Source: Cytophagales bacterium (lineage in GTDB: Bacteria > Bacteroidota > Bacteroidia > Cytophagales > Cyclobacteriaceae). From it: a stretch of DNA of 64,000 bases. Of this stretch, positions 37,952-47,425 are shown in pieces. The stretch spans positions 89,582 to 153,581 of the forward strand of contig JAKSDO010000069.1 in the NCBI GenBank assembly GCA_022360055.1, read 5' to 3'. The notes under the pieces were generated by a model. It had not been told where the DNA came from. It was given only the letters and a program-made list of their open reading frames with translations, and made no database searches. The translations under genes and the position numbers were made by a program. Positions within the stretch are counted from its first letter, which is position 1. Each line of letters opens with the position of its first letter.

Positions 37952-38720
37952 GTATTACAATATTGCTATGATCGGTTCGGGCAACCTCGCCTGGCATTTG
38001 GCGCCTGAGCTGGAAAATGTCGGCCATCGCATTGTTCAGGTGTTTAGTAGAAACACCAAAAACGCCCGGTCCCTGCAACAGAGGTTGTACCATGCTGAAA
38101 TCAACAAATCATTGGATTTTTCCGAATCTGAAATAGACTTGGTAATCATTTGCATTTCAGACGATGCAATTGAGCAAGTTGCCCGTGAAATAGCTTTGCC
38201 CGATCATGTCACGGTCGTTCATACCTCCGGAAGCCAATCAATCAATAGGCTGGGATACGCGGGCACTGATCACATTGGAGTATTTTACCCCTTGCAAACA
38301 TTCACGAAAAGTAAAAAAATCACTTTTCAAGATATTCCGATTTTAATTGAAACTGAGAGCGATCATACCGCCGGAATCCTCAAAAAACTTGGAAAATCAA
38401 TAAGTAAAAAGGTGTTGTCTGTCGGCTCGAGCGATCGTCTGGCTATTCATGTTGCTGCCGTGTTTGCATGCAATTTCACAAATCGGCTTTTTGAAATTTC
38501 AGAAACTATCCTGAAAAACAGAGCATTTGATTTCGAATTGTTAAGACCGTTGATTGCGGAGACAATAAACAAAGGTCTGGATATTGGCCCTGCAAATGCA
38601 CGGACCGGCCCCGCTGCGCGAGGTGATCTTGAAACTTTAGACAGACATATGGATTTTTTGAGAGGGACGGGCTACCGGGAGATCTATAAAGTGATTACAG
38701 ATCTAATTTTAAACGAATAA
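37944..38720 (+). CDS. Rossmann-fold / DUF2520 dehydrogenase-like protein
   Basis: A 258-residue protein with start codon GTG at 37944, overlapping the previous gene by 8 bp. The N-terminal NAD(P)-binding fold begins NIAMIGSGNLAWHLAPELENVGH, in the style of ProC and F420-dependent oxidoreductases. The C-terminal DUF2520 helical domain starts near DRLAIHVAAVFACNFTNRLFE and has TGPAARGDLETLDRHM. This family is widespread and uncharacterised. It is proposed to be an oxidoreductase related to pyrroline-5-carboxylate or ketopantoate reductases, but no reaction is established. It leads the plus-strand series that continues into UbiA, purN and purH. Confidence 0.85.
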   Translation: MAEYYNIAMIGSGNLAWHLAPELENVGHRIVQVFSRNTKNARSLQQRLYHAEINKSLDFSESEIDLVIICISDDAIEQVAREIALPDHVTVVHTSGSQSINRLGYAGTDHIGVFYPLQTFTKSKKITFQDIPILIETESDHTAGILKKLGKSISKKVLSVGSSDRLAIHVAAVFACNFTNRLFEISETILKNRAFDFELLRPLIAETINKGLDIGPANARTGPAARGDLETLDRHMDFLRGTGYREIYKVITDLILNE

Positions 38721-38776
38721 TTCCGCATCAATCACTTCGTAATGTACTACATTTATATTTTTATCCATATCCAGTA

Positions 38777-39658
38777 ATGAGTCCGGAAAATTCAAGGAAA
38801 AAAAGCTTTTCGGTTACCGGTTTTTTAAAGCTGACCAGGTTTCCAAACCTAATAATTATCGGTCTAACCCAATATTTCTCCGTAATTTTTTTAGTGGCTT
38901 ATCCGGAAACCTGGATGGATAAAATCTATGATATCAAGCTTTTATTGCTGTCATCCTCTACAATTTTGATAGCTGCGGCCGGTTATATCATCAACGATTA
39001 TTACGATGTTAAGATCGATTATATAAACAAGCCGGAGAAAGTAGTTGTCGGAAAGCTGGTTAAGCGAAGGATCGTGCTCGTCTCGCATGCAGCATTGAAC
39101 ATTTTGGGCATTGCAACCGGGCTTTATCTGAGTATTAAAGTCGGCATCATCAATTTCTTTGCCGGATTTTTACTTTGGATCTATTCAAACCAACTGAAAA
39201 GGATGCCTTTTATTGGCAACCTGGCAATCGCTTTTTTAACAGGTCTGGCAATTCTTGTGGTTGCGGTCTATTATCAGCGCAATTTCTCACTTGTTTTGAA
39301 TTATGCAATATTTGCATTTTCGATCAATTTAGTCAGAGAGGTGATTAAAGATATGGAAGACTTAAGAGGCGATCTGAGATTCGGAAGTAAAACCCTTCCG
39401 ATTGTTTGGGGATTGCGCAAGACAAAATATTTTCTGTACGGATTGATTTTCTTTTTTGCCATTGTCTTCATTTATCTTTCCCATAAGCTGGAAAATCATA
39501 TCCTGAATTTGTTTTTTATCCTTCTAATTGTTCCAATCGTATATTTAATTTATTTACTTTATAGAGCGGATTCTCAACAGCGATTTCACCAGTTAAGTGT
39601 GTATTGTAAACTGCTAATGCTTGCGGGAATTTCCAGTATGATATTTTTTAGTTTTTAA
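38777..39658 (+). CDS. UbiA-family prenyltransferase (geranylgeranylglycerol-phosphate type)
   Basis: A 293-residue membrane protein with about eight to nine transmembrane segments. Both Asp-rich Mg-diphosphate motifs are visible: NDYYDVKIDYINKPEK (N-D-x-x-D-x-x-x-D) after the second helix, and DMEDLRGDLRFGSKTLP in the second half. In Bacteroidota such proteins are usually annotated as geranylgeranylglycerol-phosphate geranylgeranyltransferases or quinone prenyltransferases. The acceptor cannot be fixed here. It lies 12 bp before purN and 56 bp after the DUF2520 gene. Confidence 0.85.
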   Translation: MSPENSRKKSFSVTGFLKLTRFPNLIIIGLTQYFSVIFLVAYPETWMDKIYDIKLLLLSSSTILIAAAGYIINDYYDVKIDYINKPEKVVVGKLVKRRIVLVSHAALNILGIATGLYLSIKVGIINFFAGFLLWIYSNQLKRMPFIGNLAIAFLTGLAILVVAVYYQRNFSLVLNYAIFAFSINLVREVIKDMEDLRGDLRFGSKTLPIVWGLRKTKYFLYGLIFFFAIVFIYLSHKLENHILNLFFILLIVPIVYLIYLLYRADSQQRFHQLSVYCKLLMLAGISSMIFFSF

Positions 39659-39670
39659 CCACCAAAACCC

Positions 39671-40246
39671 GTGAAAACCAAAATTGCGATTTTTGCATCC
39701 GGAAACGGCACCAATGCAGAAGAAATAATAATGCATTTTAAAAACCACAAGACCATCGCAGTTTCATTGATTTTATCCAATAACTCAGGTGCCTATGTAT
39801 TGAAGCGGGCGGAAAATCATAAAATCCCACATTTCGCATTCGACAGAAATATGTTTTACAAAGAGAAAATAGTTGACGAGGTATTGAAATTAAACGCCAT
39901 AGATTTTGTTGTCTTGGCTGGTTTTATGTGGCTGATTCCGGAACGGTTTGTGAAAAAATTCAACAAAAAGATGGTAAATATCCATCCCGCTCTGTTGCCA
40001 AAATATGGAGGTAAAGGCATGTACGGCAATTTTGTTCATGAAGCAGTAGTAAAGAATAAGGAAAAGGAATCCGGCATTACCATTCACTGGGTAAATGAAG
40101 CCTATGACGAGGGGAATATTATCTTCCAGGCAACCTGCAAAATAGAACCTTCAGATACTCCGGAGGCTGTAGCAAACAAGGTCCATAAGCTTGAATACGA
40201 GCATTATCCGAAAATAATAGAGCAAGTAATTTTGCATGGCAGATAG
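39671..40246 (+). CDS. purN: Phosphoribosylglycinamide formyltransferase
   Basis: A 191-residue GART enzyme with a GTG start at 39671. It transfers a formyl group from 10-formyl-THF to GAR in purine synthesis. The N-terminal ASGNGTNAEEII binds phosphate. The catalytic region is MVNIHPALLPKYGGKGMYG (Asn, His), followed by ESGITIHWVNEAYDEGNII, which holds the final catalytic Asp. Length is normal for PurN. It sits directly upstream of purH, the last two enzymes of the pathway, giving a clear purine module. Confidence 0.93.
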   Translation: MKTKIAIFASGNGTNAEEIIMHFKNHKTIAVSLILSNNSGAYVLKRAENHKIPHFAFDRNMFYKEKIVDEVLKLNAIDFVVLAGFMWLIPERFVKKFNKKMVNIHPALLPKYGGKGMYGNFVHEAVVKNKEKESGITIHWVNEAYDEGNIIFQATCKIEPSDTPEAVANKVHKLEYEHYPKIIEQVILHGR

Positions 40247-40349
40247 ATCTGCATTCCGAAAAAAGAATTGATAAGCTCCCGACTCGTATTTGATTGAATA
40301 TTACCTATTAATAAAGTAGTTTTGCGTTCTTTAAAAAATGAACTAATCC

Positions 40350-41876
40350 ATGTCTGTAAAAAAAATCACATCAGCATTAATTTCCGTTTATCACAAAGAT
40401 AATCTTGAACCGATCATCAATTTATTGCACAATAACGGAGTAAAGTTATTTTCTACGGGAGGCACACAAAAATTTATTGAGGAATCCGGCATCCCTGTCA
40501 CTCCGGTAGAAGATCTCACAAGTTATCCTTCGATTTTGGGCGGGCGTGTGAAAACTTTGCATCCAAAAGTGTTTGGTGGAATTTTATCCAGAAGAGATCA
40601 TGCTGGCGATAAAGATCAAATGAAAAAGTTTGATATTCCGGCCATCGACATGGTTGTTGTGGATCTTTATCCCTTTGAAGATACCGTTGCGTCTGGTGCA
40701 GATGAACAGGACATCATCGAAAAAATTGACATTGGAGGGATCTCACTTATCCGTGCGGCTGCCAAAAACTATACGGACGTATTCACGGTATCATCTATGG
40801 AGCAATACAAAGATGTGGAGGAAATGCTTCAAAATCAGAATTGTGAAACCTCCGTCGAACAAAGAAAATTGTATGCTGCCAAAGCATTTGACGTGTCATC
40901 CCATTACGACTGCGCCATTTTTAATTACCTAAACCCGGAAGGTAAAGTTAAAAGTTTTAAGAATTCCATAAGAAAAAGCAAGCTTTTGCGATACGGGGAA
41001 AATCCTCATCAGGAGGGGATCTACTTTGGAGATCTGGAAGAGATGTTCGAACAGATCCACGGGAAAGAGTTATCTTATAATAATTTGGTTGATATTGATG
41101 CCGCTGTATGCCTCATAGAGGAATTTGAAGATGAGACAGCTTTTGCCATACTAAAACATACCAATGCATGTGGATGCGCTACAGGTAGAACAGTCAAAGA
41201 GGCCTATTTAAAAGCTTTTGAAGCAGACACCGTATCTGCATTTGGAGGTGTATTGATTACAAATGCAGTTGTCGACGCGGACGCAGCCGAAGAGCTGCAT
41301 AAGTTGTTTTTCGAAATACTTTCCGCACCGGGTTATACGGATGAGGCGCTTGAGATTCTAAAGCAGAAGAAAAACAGGATTCTTTTAATAAAGAAAACCG
41401 ACTTGGATACGAACAAACAGTATAAGAGCATATTAAACGGTGTGATCGAACAGGATCGGGATTTGAAAACCGATACAATTGAAGATCTCGAGTTGGTCAC
41501 TTCACGGCAAACGAGCGAGGAAGAGAACAGGGCATTGATCTTTGCAAGTAAAATTTGCAAGCATACCAAATCCAATACGATTGTTTTGGCAAAGAACGGC
41601 CAACTTATCGCCAGCGGTGTGGGGCAGACCTCAAGGGTCGATGCCCTGAAGCAAGCCATTGAAAAAGCCCGGACGTTTGGATTGTCTCTGGATGGCACCG
41701 TGATGGCGTCTGACGCCTTTTTCCCATTTCCGGATTGCGTTGAGATTGCCGATAGTGCTGGCATAAAAGCAGTAATTCAACCGGGAGGATCCATAAGAGA
41801 TAAAGACTCGATTGAGTATTGCGATAAGAACAAAATGGCCATGGTATTTACAGGGACCAGACATTTTAAACATTAA
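40350..41876 (+). CDS. purH: Bifunctional AICAR formyltransferase / IMP cyclohydrolase
   Basis: A 508-residue protein for the last two steps of IMP synthesis. The N-terminal MGS-like cyclohydrolase domain (about 1-190) has ALISVYHKDNLEPII, LFSTGGTQKFIEESG and LGGRVKTLHPKVFGGIL. The AICAR transformylase domain has LRYGENPHQEG, ILKHTNACGCATG (catalytic Lys-His), AFEADTVSAFGGV and SDAFFPFPD. The C-terminus GTRHFKH is diagnostic. It is followed 90 bp later by mreB. Confidence 0.96.
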   Translation: MSVKKITSALISVYHKDNLEPIINLLHNNGVKLFSTGGTQKFIEESGIPVTPVEDLTSYPSILGGRVKTLHPKVFGGILSRRDHAGDKDQMKKFDIPAIDMVVVDLYPFEDTVASGADEQDIIEKIDIGGISLIRAAAKNYTDVFTVSSMEQYKDVEEMLQNQNCETSVEQRKLYAAKAFDVSSHYDCAIFNYLNPEGKVKSFKNSIRKSKLLRYGENPHQEGIYFGDLEEMFEQIHGKELSYNNLVDIDAAVCLIEEFEDETAFAILKHTNACGCATGRTVKEAYLKAFEADTVSAFGGVLITNAVVDADAAEELHKLFFEILSAPGYTDEALEILKQKKNRILLIKKTDLDTNKQYKSILNGVIEQDRDLKTDTIEDLELVTSRQTSEEENRALIFASKICKHTKSNTIVLAKNGQLIASGVGQTSRVDALKQAIEKARTFGLSLDGTVMASDAFFPFPDCVEIADSAGIKAVIQPGGSIRDKDSIEYCDKNKMAMVFTGTRHFKH

Positions 41877-41966
41877 AAATTTACAGGTAAGTTTAATGTG
41901 TATTTTACACTTATTAATTTGGTTCTGATTGCTAACTTCCAAGCCCTTTTACATTAAAATATTCAT

Positions 41967-42992
41967 ATGGGATTATTTGACTTTTTTACTAGTGATATTG
42001 CCATCGATTTGGGTACCGCCAATACCTTGATTATCAATAAAGATAAGATTGTGGTTGATGAACCGTCAATTATCGCGATCGATAAAAATTCGAACAAGGT
42101 ATTGGCTATTGGAAGAGAGGCGATGCAGATGCACGAGAAGACTCATGAAAATATTAAAACGATCCGACCTTTGAAAGATGGCGTGATTGCAGACTTCCAC
42201 GCAGCAGAGCATATGATTCGTGGCATGATCAAGATGATCGATAACAACAAGCGATGGTTGCCAACATCCCATAGAATGGTAATTTGTATTCCCTCGGGGA
42301 TTACCGAAGTCGAGAAGCGCGCTGTGCGCGACTCTGCAGAACATGCGGGAGCAAAAGAAGTATATATGATTCATGAACCGATTGCTGCTGCTTTGGGAAT
42401 TGGCATAGATATAGACCGGCCCGTAGGATCGATGATCGTAGATATTGGAGGAGGTACTACGGAGATTGCCATTATTGCTTTATCGGGAATTGTTTGTAAC
42501 CAATCCATCCGGATCGCCGGGGATACCTTCAACAAAGACATCCTCGATTATATGCGACGTCAGCATAATCTACTTATCGGTGAGCGATCCGCTGAAAAGA
42601 TAAAGATTGAAGTTGGCTCGGCGCTTACCGAACTCGACGAAGCGCCGGACGATTATGAAATTCGAGGACGCGATTTAATGACGGGTATTCCGAAGGTTAT
42701 TAAAATATCCTATTCGGAAGTCGCCTTTGCCATAGATAAATCCGTTTCAAAAATTGAAGAATCGGTTTTAAAGGCGCTTGAGATTTCACCCCCTGAACTG
42801 AGCGCAGATATTTATGATAATGGAATTCACCTGACCGGTGGCGGCGCTCTGTTGAGAGGGCTGGATAAAAGATTGGCTTTGAAGACAAAATTACCTTTGC
42901 ACATTGCAGAAGATCCGTTGAGGGCAGTAGTTCGGGGAACCGGTACTGCGCTTAAAAATCTTGGTCAACTAAAGCCTGTGTTGATGACATAA
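41967..42992 (+). CDS. mreB: Rod-shape-determining actin homologue MreB
   Basis: A 341-residue actin-fold ATPase that polymerises under the inner membrane and directs lateral wall synthesis. The phosphate-1 loop is IAIDLGTANTLI, followed by IAIDKNSNKVLAIGREA. Phosphate-2 is SMIVDIGGGTTEIAIIALSG, and the adenosine motif is IHLTGGGALLRGLDKRL. The N-terminal MGLFDFFTSD matches the membrane-binding start common in MreB. It starts the mreBCD-mrdA-rodA operon, with mreC 8 bp downstream. Confidence 0.97.
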   Translation: MGLFDFFTSDIAIDLGTANTLIINKDKIVVDEPSIIAIDKNSNKVLAIGREAMQMHEKTHENIKTIRPLKDGVIADFHAAEHMIRGMIKMIDNNKRWLPTSHRMVICIPSGITEVEKRAVRDSAEHAGAKEVYMIHEPIAAALGIGIDIDRPVGSMIVDIGGGTTEIAIIALSGIVCNQSIRIAGDTFNKDILDYMRRQHNLLIGERSAEKIKIEVGSALTELDEAPDDYEIRGRDLMTGIPKVIKISYSEVAFAIDKSVSKIEESVLKALEISPPELSADIYDNGIHLTGGGALLRGLDKRLALKTKLPLHIAEDPLRAVVRGTGTALKNLGQLKPVLMT

Positions 42993-42999
42993 GCAGCTC

Positions 43000-43839
43000 A
43001 TGTATCGGTTATTACAATTACTACATAGCTACAGAGCGTTTCTTTTACTTCTTTTTCTTGAAATAATATGTATGTGGTTGCTTGTAAGGAACAATCCTTA
43101 TCATAGTGCCGCCTTCTTTCATACCAGCAATGCATTGATTGGAAGCATCTATCAGACAAAGAATAATATCTCACAGTACTTTAATTTACCGAGTATCAAC
43201 GAAGAACTGTCCAACGACAATGCCCGATTACGGGAATTATTATCTCAAAGCCAGGTTCCGATCATCGTAAATAGCCGGCAGGATTCGCTTGAATTGACAA
43301 AAAGTGTGTACAAACAAGAATACCTGGCCGCCAAAGTCATCAATAATTCAACAAGGTTTTCGCATAATCACTTAACAATAAATAAAGGTAGTGCCAATGG
43401 AGTCGAATCCGGTATGGGTGTAATCAGCGCAAATGGCATTGTGGGCAAAGTTATGTCTGTTTCTGAAAATTTTGCGACGGTTGCTTCACTGCTAAATAAG
43501 GATGTCTATGTTTCAGCCAGCCTGAAAAGAAACAATACATTTGGAAGTATACAATGGGATGGAAGCGATATTCTAAAGACAAAATTTATGTTTGTCCCGA
43601 AACATATTGTTTTGCAGCAAGGCGACACTATTGTGACATCAAGCTTCAATTCTATTTTTCCGGAGAACATCCGGATCGGTTTTATTGATGATTTTGATCT
43701 CGGAGAAGATGGATATTACGACATCGATGTACATCTCTCAAATGATTTTTCAAATCTGGCATATGTTTATATTGTCAAGAATCCGACAAAGGAAGAGCGA
43801 CTTCTATTGGAATCGGAAATAGAGCAGGAAAATGAGTAA
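43000..43839 (+). CDS. mreC: Rod-shape-determining protein MreC
   Basis: A 279-residue single-pass inner-membrane protein. The N-terminal anchor is FLLLLFLEIICMWLL. A short coiled coil (SINEELSNDNARLRELLSQ) follows, then the periplasmic double beta-barrel core (INKGSANGVESGMGVISANGIVGKVMSVS, then GDTIVTSSFNSIFPENIRIGFIDDF). It scaffolds the elongasome, linking MreB to PBP2. It overlaps mreD by 8 bp. Confidence 0.95.
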   Translation: MYRLLQLLHSYRAFLLLLFLEIICMWLLVRNNPYHSAAFFHTSNALIGSIYQTKNNISQYFNLPSINEELSNDNARLRELLSQSQVPIIVNSRQDSLELTKSVYKQEYLAAKVINNSTRFSHNHLTINKGSANGVESGMGVISANGIVGKVMSVSENFATVASLLNKDVYVSASLKRNNTFGSIQWDGSDILKTKFMFVPKHIVLQQGDTIVTSSFNSIFPENIRIGFIDDFDLGEDGYYDIDVHLSNDFSNLAYVYIVKNPTKEERLLLESEIEQENE

Positions 43840-44347
43840 TAGAACCATTATATCCGTGATCGTATCTTTTTTTCTTTATGTACTTTTTCAAGTATTGTTA
43901 TTAAAAAACTTCATACTATTTGACACAGCTTTCTGTTTTCTTTATGTGGCCTTTATATTAATGCTCCCGTTGGAATTGGGGCCGCTGGTAATAATGATCA
44001 TAGCTTTTATAGCAGGGTTTACACTCGATATTTTCTACGACAGCATCGGAATAAATGCTGCCGCATCCACATTAATCGCATTTCTCAGGCCTTATTGGCT
44101 AAATATTATTACTCCTCGGGGAGGCTATGAAGAAATTGAAATCCCAAATCTAAAGACCCTGGATTTCGGTTGGTTTTTCACTTACTCCTTGCCGCTGATT
44201 TTTATCCATCACCTGGCGCTTTTTTACCTTGAAGCCGGCGGATTTGATTTATTTTTCCAAACGCTATCAAAGGTTTTCTTTAGTACGATATTATCGTTTT
44301 TTGTAATTGTGCTTATCCAGTATTTGTTCTATAAGAAGGCAACCTAG
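43832..44347 (+). CDS. mreD: Rod-shape-determining protein MreD
   Basis: A 171-residue integral membrane protein with about five hydrophobic helices and little conserved sequence beyond PLELGPLVIMIIAFIAGFTLDIFYDSIGINA, which resembles the MreD helix with the buried Asp. The identification rests on this plus its place between mreC (8-bp overlap) and the PBP2 gene (2-bp gap). It is a component of the lateral-wall elongation complex. Confidence 0.9.
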   Translation: MSNRTIISVIVSFFLYVLFQVLLLKNFILFDTAFCFLYVAFILMLPLELGPLVIMIIAFIAGFTLDIFYDSIGINAAASTLIAFLRPYWLNIITPRGGYEEIEIPNLKTLDFGWFFTYSLPLIFIHHLALFYLEAGGFDLFFQTLSKVFFSTILSFFVIVLIQYLFYKKAT

Positions 44348-44349
44348 TT

Positions 44350-46158
44350 GTGGAAGATAACAGAAAATACTTTATTCAATTTACCTTCATAATTGTCGGG
44401 TTAATCTACTGCATCAAGTTATTCCAGATCCAGTTTTTAGATGATACGTATGGCCCGGCTGCAGAGGATAATATTCTTAGGAAAATACGTGATTACTCTT
44501 ATCGGGGGATTATTTATGATCGGAACGGTGAGTTGCTGGTGCACAATGATCCTGTATTTGATTTAATGGTCATTCCCAAGGAAGCCGGTGTAAAGGATAC
44601 TGCAAAATTTTGCGCGCAGTTAGGTATAGAGAAAGAAGAATTTATTCTTCGCATGAACGAAGTCCGGGAGTATGATATTTTTCAACCCTCTGTTTTTATG
44701 AAAATGCTTTCCATCGAGGATTTTGCCAAATTCCAGGATTTTCTGGTAGATTATCCCGGGTTCTATCCGCAAGTGCGATCTCTGCGCGGCTATGAACATG
44801 AAAGTCTGGCAAATGCATTGGGTTATGTTGGAGAAATTAGCAAGACACGATTAGAGCGGGACACAACGGGAGAATACAAACAGGGAGATTACATCGGCAT
44901 CAGCGGAGTGGAATTGGAATATGAAAAAGAATTGAAAGGACAGAATGGTATAAAATACAAAATGGTAAACGTTCGCGGAGTAGTGAAGGGATCGTTTAAA
45001 AACGGAAGAAGAGACACCATATCCCTACCCGGAGAAAACCTGACCGCAACCGTAGATCTGGAGCTTCAGCAATATGGAGAGTGGCTGATGGAAGGCCTGG
45101 CCGGAGGGCTCGTGGCTATTGAACCGGAAACAGGAGAAATATTGAGTCTTATTTCGAGCCCTTCGTATAGCCCCGGATTCCTTAGCGGCAGATTATTTAG
45201 CAAGAATTTTGCCCAGCTTACCCTGGATTCTTTGAAACCGCTTTTCAACAGGGCTATTATGTCGGTTTATCCTCCGGGTTCCACCTTCAAGCCCTTACAG
45301 GCGCTGATCGCACTTCAGGAAGGTGTAATTACTCCAAAAGAGCAAATATATTGCAGCGGAGCACTGGTAGGAGATCACGCTCCTCCCGGCTATTACGATG
45401 TTTACAAAGCCATACAAAAATCTTCAAACAATTATTTTTACATTGTTTTTAAAAGAATAATTAATCGCAACCGCTCAGAAAACACGTTTGTTGATTCCAG
45501 GCTGGGCCTTGAAAAATGGAATGAATATTTATACAGGTTTGGGCTGGGACGGCCACTGGGGATCGATATCCCCAATGAAAAGGGGGGACAGATCCCATCC
45601 CCTCAGTTGTATAATGGTATTTATGGCGAAAACCGGTGGAAATGGTCCACCATCAATTCGATTAGTATTGGCCAGGGAGAGATTTTGACAAGTCCTTTGC
45701 AGATGGCCAATTATTCGGCGGCGATTGCCAACCGGGGTTATTTTTATACCCCACACATCATCAAAGAAATTGGGGCGAGCGGAAAGCCAAAGGAAGAATA
45801 TCTGAAAAAGCATCTTCTCGGGATTGATACCGCTCATTTTCGTTCGGTTATTGATGCCATGGATGCTGTCGTAAATGCGCCGGGAGGTACAGGCTTTAGA
45901 GCGGCAATTCCCGGTATTACGGTTTGTGGTAAAACCGGGACATCCCAAAATCCACACGGCGAAGATCATTCCGTGTTCATTGCATTTGCTCCTAAGGAGA
46001 ATCCCAAGATTGCAATTTCCGTGTATGTTCAAAATGCAGGACAGGGTGCCCGGGCCGCCGCATCAATTGCAGGCCTGATGATTGAGAAATATCTTACAAA
46101 AGAGATCAAAAAGATCTGGATAGAAGATTATGTAAAACGAGGACACTTTATCTATTGA
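44350..46158 (+). CDS. mrdA: Penicillin-binding protein 2 (elongasome transpeptidase)
   Basis: A 602-residue class B PBP with GTG start at 44350. One N-terminal membrane helix (FIQFTFIIVGLIYCIKLF) is followed by a pedestal domain (IIYDRNGELLVHNDPVF). The transpeptidase domain has active-site S311-T-F-K314 (PPGSTFKP), the SNN motif in KSSNNYFY and the KTG triad K528-T-G (CGKTGTSQNP). It cross-links peptidoglycan during lateral growth with RodA, whose gene start overlaps this stop. A mecillinam-type target would be expected. Confidence 0.96.
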   Translation: MEDNRKYFIQFTFIIVGLIYCIKLFQIQFLDDTYGPAAEDNILRKIRDYSYRGIIYDRNGELLVHNDPVFDLMVIPKEAGVKDTAKFCAQLGIEKEEFILRMNEVREYDIFQPSVFMKMLSIEDFAKFQDFLVDYPGFYPQVRSLRGYEHESLANALGYVGEISKTRLERDTTGEYKQGDYIGISGVELEYEKELKGQNGIKYKMVNVRGVVKGSFKNGRRDTISLPGENLTATVDLELQQYGEWLMEGLAGGLVAIEPETGEILSLISSPSYSPGFLSGRLFSKNFAQLTLDSLKPLFNRAIMSVYPPGSTFKPLQALIALQEGVITPKEQIYCSGALVGDHAPPGYYDVYKAIQKSSNNYFYIVFKRIINRNRSENTFVDSRLGLEKWNEYLYRFGLGRPLGIDIPNEKGGQIPSPQLYNGIYGENRWKWSTINSISIGQGEILTSPLQMANYSAAIANRGYFYTPHIIKEIGASGKPKEEYLKKHLLGIDTAHFRSVIDAMDAVVNAPGGTGFRAAIPGITVCGKTGTSQNPHGEDHSVFIAFAPKENPKIAISVYVQNAGQGARAAASIAGLMIEKYLTKEIKKIWIEDYVKRGHFIY

Positions 46159-47423
46159 GACAGGAAAGGACCATAGTAAATAAGATTGACTGGATCGTAA
46201 TTGCTATTTACTTTACATTGATCATATTAGGCTGGCTAAACATTTATGCTGCGGTCTATGATGAAGAAATGCAAGTGGGCATTTTCGATCTTTCCTTGAA
46301 TTCCGGCAAGCAACTCATCTGGATTGGAACAAGCATGGTCATCATCCTGGTAATAATGACAGTGGATTTCCGTTTTTATGACTCGTTTGCCTATATTATT
46401 TATGGAGTTGTAATCTTTCTTTTGATAGCTGTCCTTTTTGTAGGCACGAAAGTTGCCGGATCTACAAGTTGGTTCAGTATTGGTGGTTTCAGGGTTCAAC
46501 CCTCTGAGTTTGCCAAATTTGCGACAGCACTTGCCCTGGCAAAATACATGAGCAAGGTTAATTATAAGCTTTCAAAATTTAATGATCTTTTCATTACAGC
46601 TTGCATTATCGCTGTTCCTCCTGTTCTGATCGTCATCCAGGGAGATACGGGAACCGCATTGGTTTTTGGAGGTTTTGTAATTGTGCTTTATCGTGAGGGA
46701 TTAAACCCCGCTGTAATTGTAATAGGATTGACAGCGATTGCTTTGTTTGTGCTCACACTTATCTTTCCGCAAACTACGCTGATTATCGCGGTAATCGCCC
46801 TGGGTGCGTTGATTATTCTATTTGGTAAAAAGAAGTGGAAGCGGGTATTAACCATTGTGGCCGGAATCTTGATTGTAATCGGTGTTATCTGGAGTGTGGA
46901 CTATTTTGTAAATGATATCTTAAAACCTCATCAGCAAAATAGAATTAAAGCATTGATAAATCCCGAAGCAGACCCTCTGGGATATGGCTGGAATGTTACC
47001 CAATCAAAAATTGCGATTGGTTCGGGAGGTTTACTGGGAAAAGGTTATTTGCAGGGCACTCAGACAAAATTTGATTTTGTGCCCGAGCAGAGTACGGACT
47101 TTATATTTTGCACATTGGGAGAAGAGCAGGGGTGGATTGGAACGACGTCTGTTATTTTTCTCTTTGTTTTTTTAATGATTCGACTTGTGCGAATAGCAGA
47201 AAGACAAAAAGAGAAATTTGCGAGAGTTTACGGATATTCGGTAGCTTCCATCATATTCATACATTTTTTGGTAAATGTAGGTATGACCATAGGATTATTC
47301 CCGGTAATTGGAATTCCATTGCCGCTTTTTTCATATGGAGGATCATCTTTGTGGGCTTTTACAGTATTGATTTTCATCCTGTTGAAAATTGATGCGCACA
47401 GGATGCAGGTGTTGGTAAGGTAA
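46155..47423 (+). CDS. rodA: Rod-shape-determining glycosyltransferase RodA (SEDS)
   Basis: A 422-residue SEDS-family polytopic protein with about ten membrane helices. The probable start is TTG at 46155 in TTGA, overlapping the mrdA stop. Signatures are VQPSEFAKFATALALAKYM, QGDTGTALVFGG and LGYGWNVTQSKIAIGSGGLLGKGYLQGTQT, followed by VPEQSTDFIFCTLGEEQGWIG and FPVIGIPLPLFSYGGSSL at the end. It polymerises lipid II glycan strands together with PBP2. It is the last gene of the operon, meeting a convergent minus-strand gene after 2 bp. Confidence 0.96.
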   Translation: MRQERTIVNKIDWIVIAIYFTLIILGWLNIYAAVYDEEMQVGIFDLSLNSGKQLIWIGTSMVIILVIMTVDFRFYDSFAYIIYGVVIFLLIAVLFVGTKVAGSTSWFSIGGFRVQPSEFAKFATALALAKYMSKVNYKLSKFNDLFITACIIAVPPVLIVIQGDTGTALVFGGFVIVLYREGLNPAVIVIGLTAIALFVLTLIFPQTTLIIAVIALGALIILFGKKKWKRVLTIVAGILIVIGVIWSVDYFVNDILKPHQQNRIKALINPEADPLGYGWNVTQSKIAIGSGGLLGKGYLQGTQTKFDFVPEQSTDFIFCTLGEEQGWIGTTSVIFLFVFLMIRLVRIAERQKEKFARVYGYSVASIIFIHFLVNVGMTIGLFPVIGIPLPLFSYGGSSLWAFTVLIFILLKIDAHRMQVLVR

Positions 47424-47425
47424 GT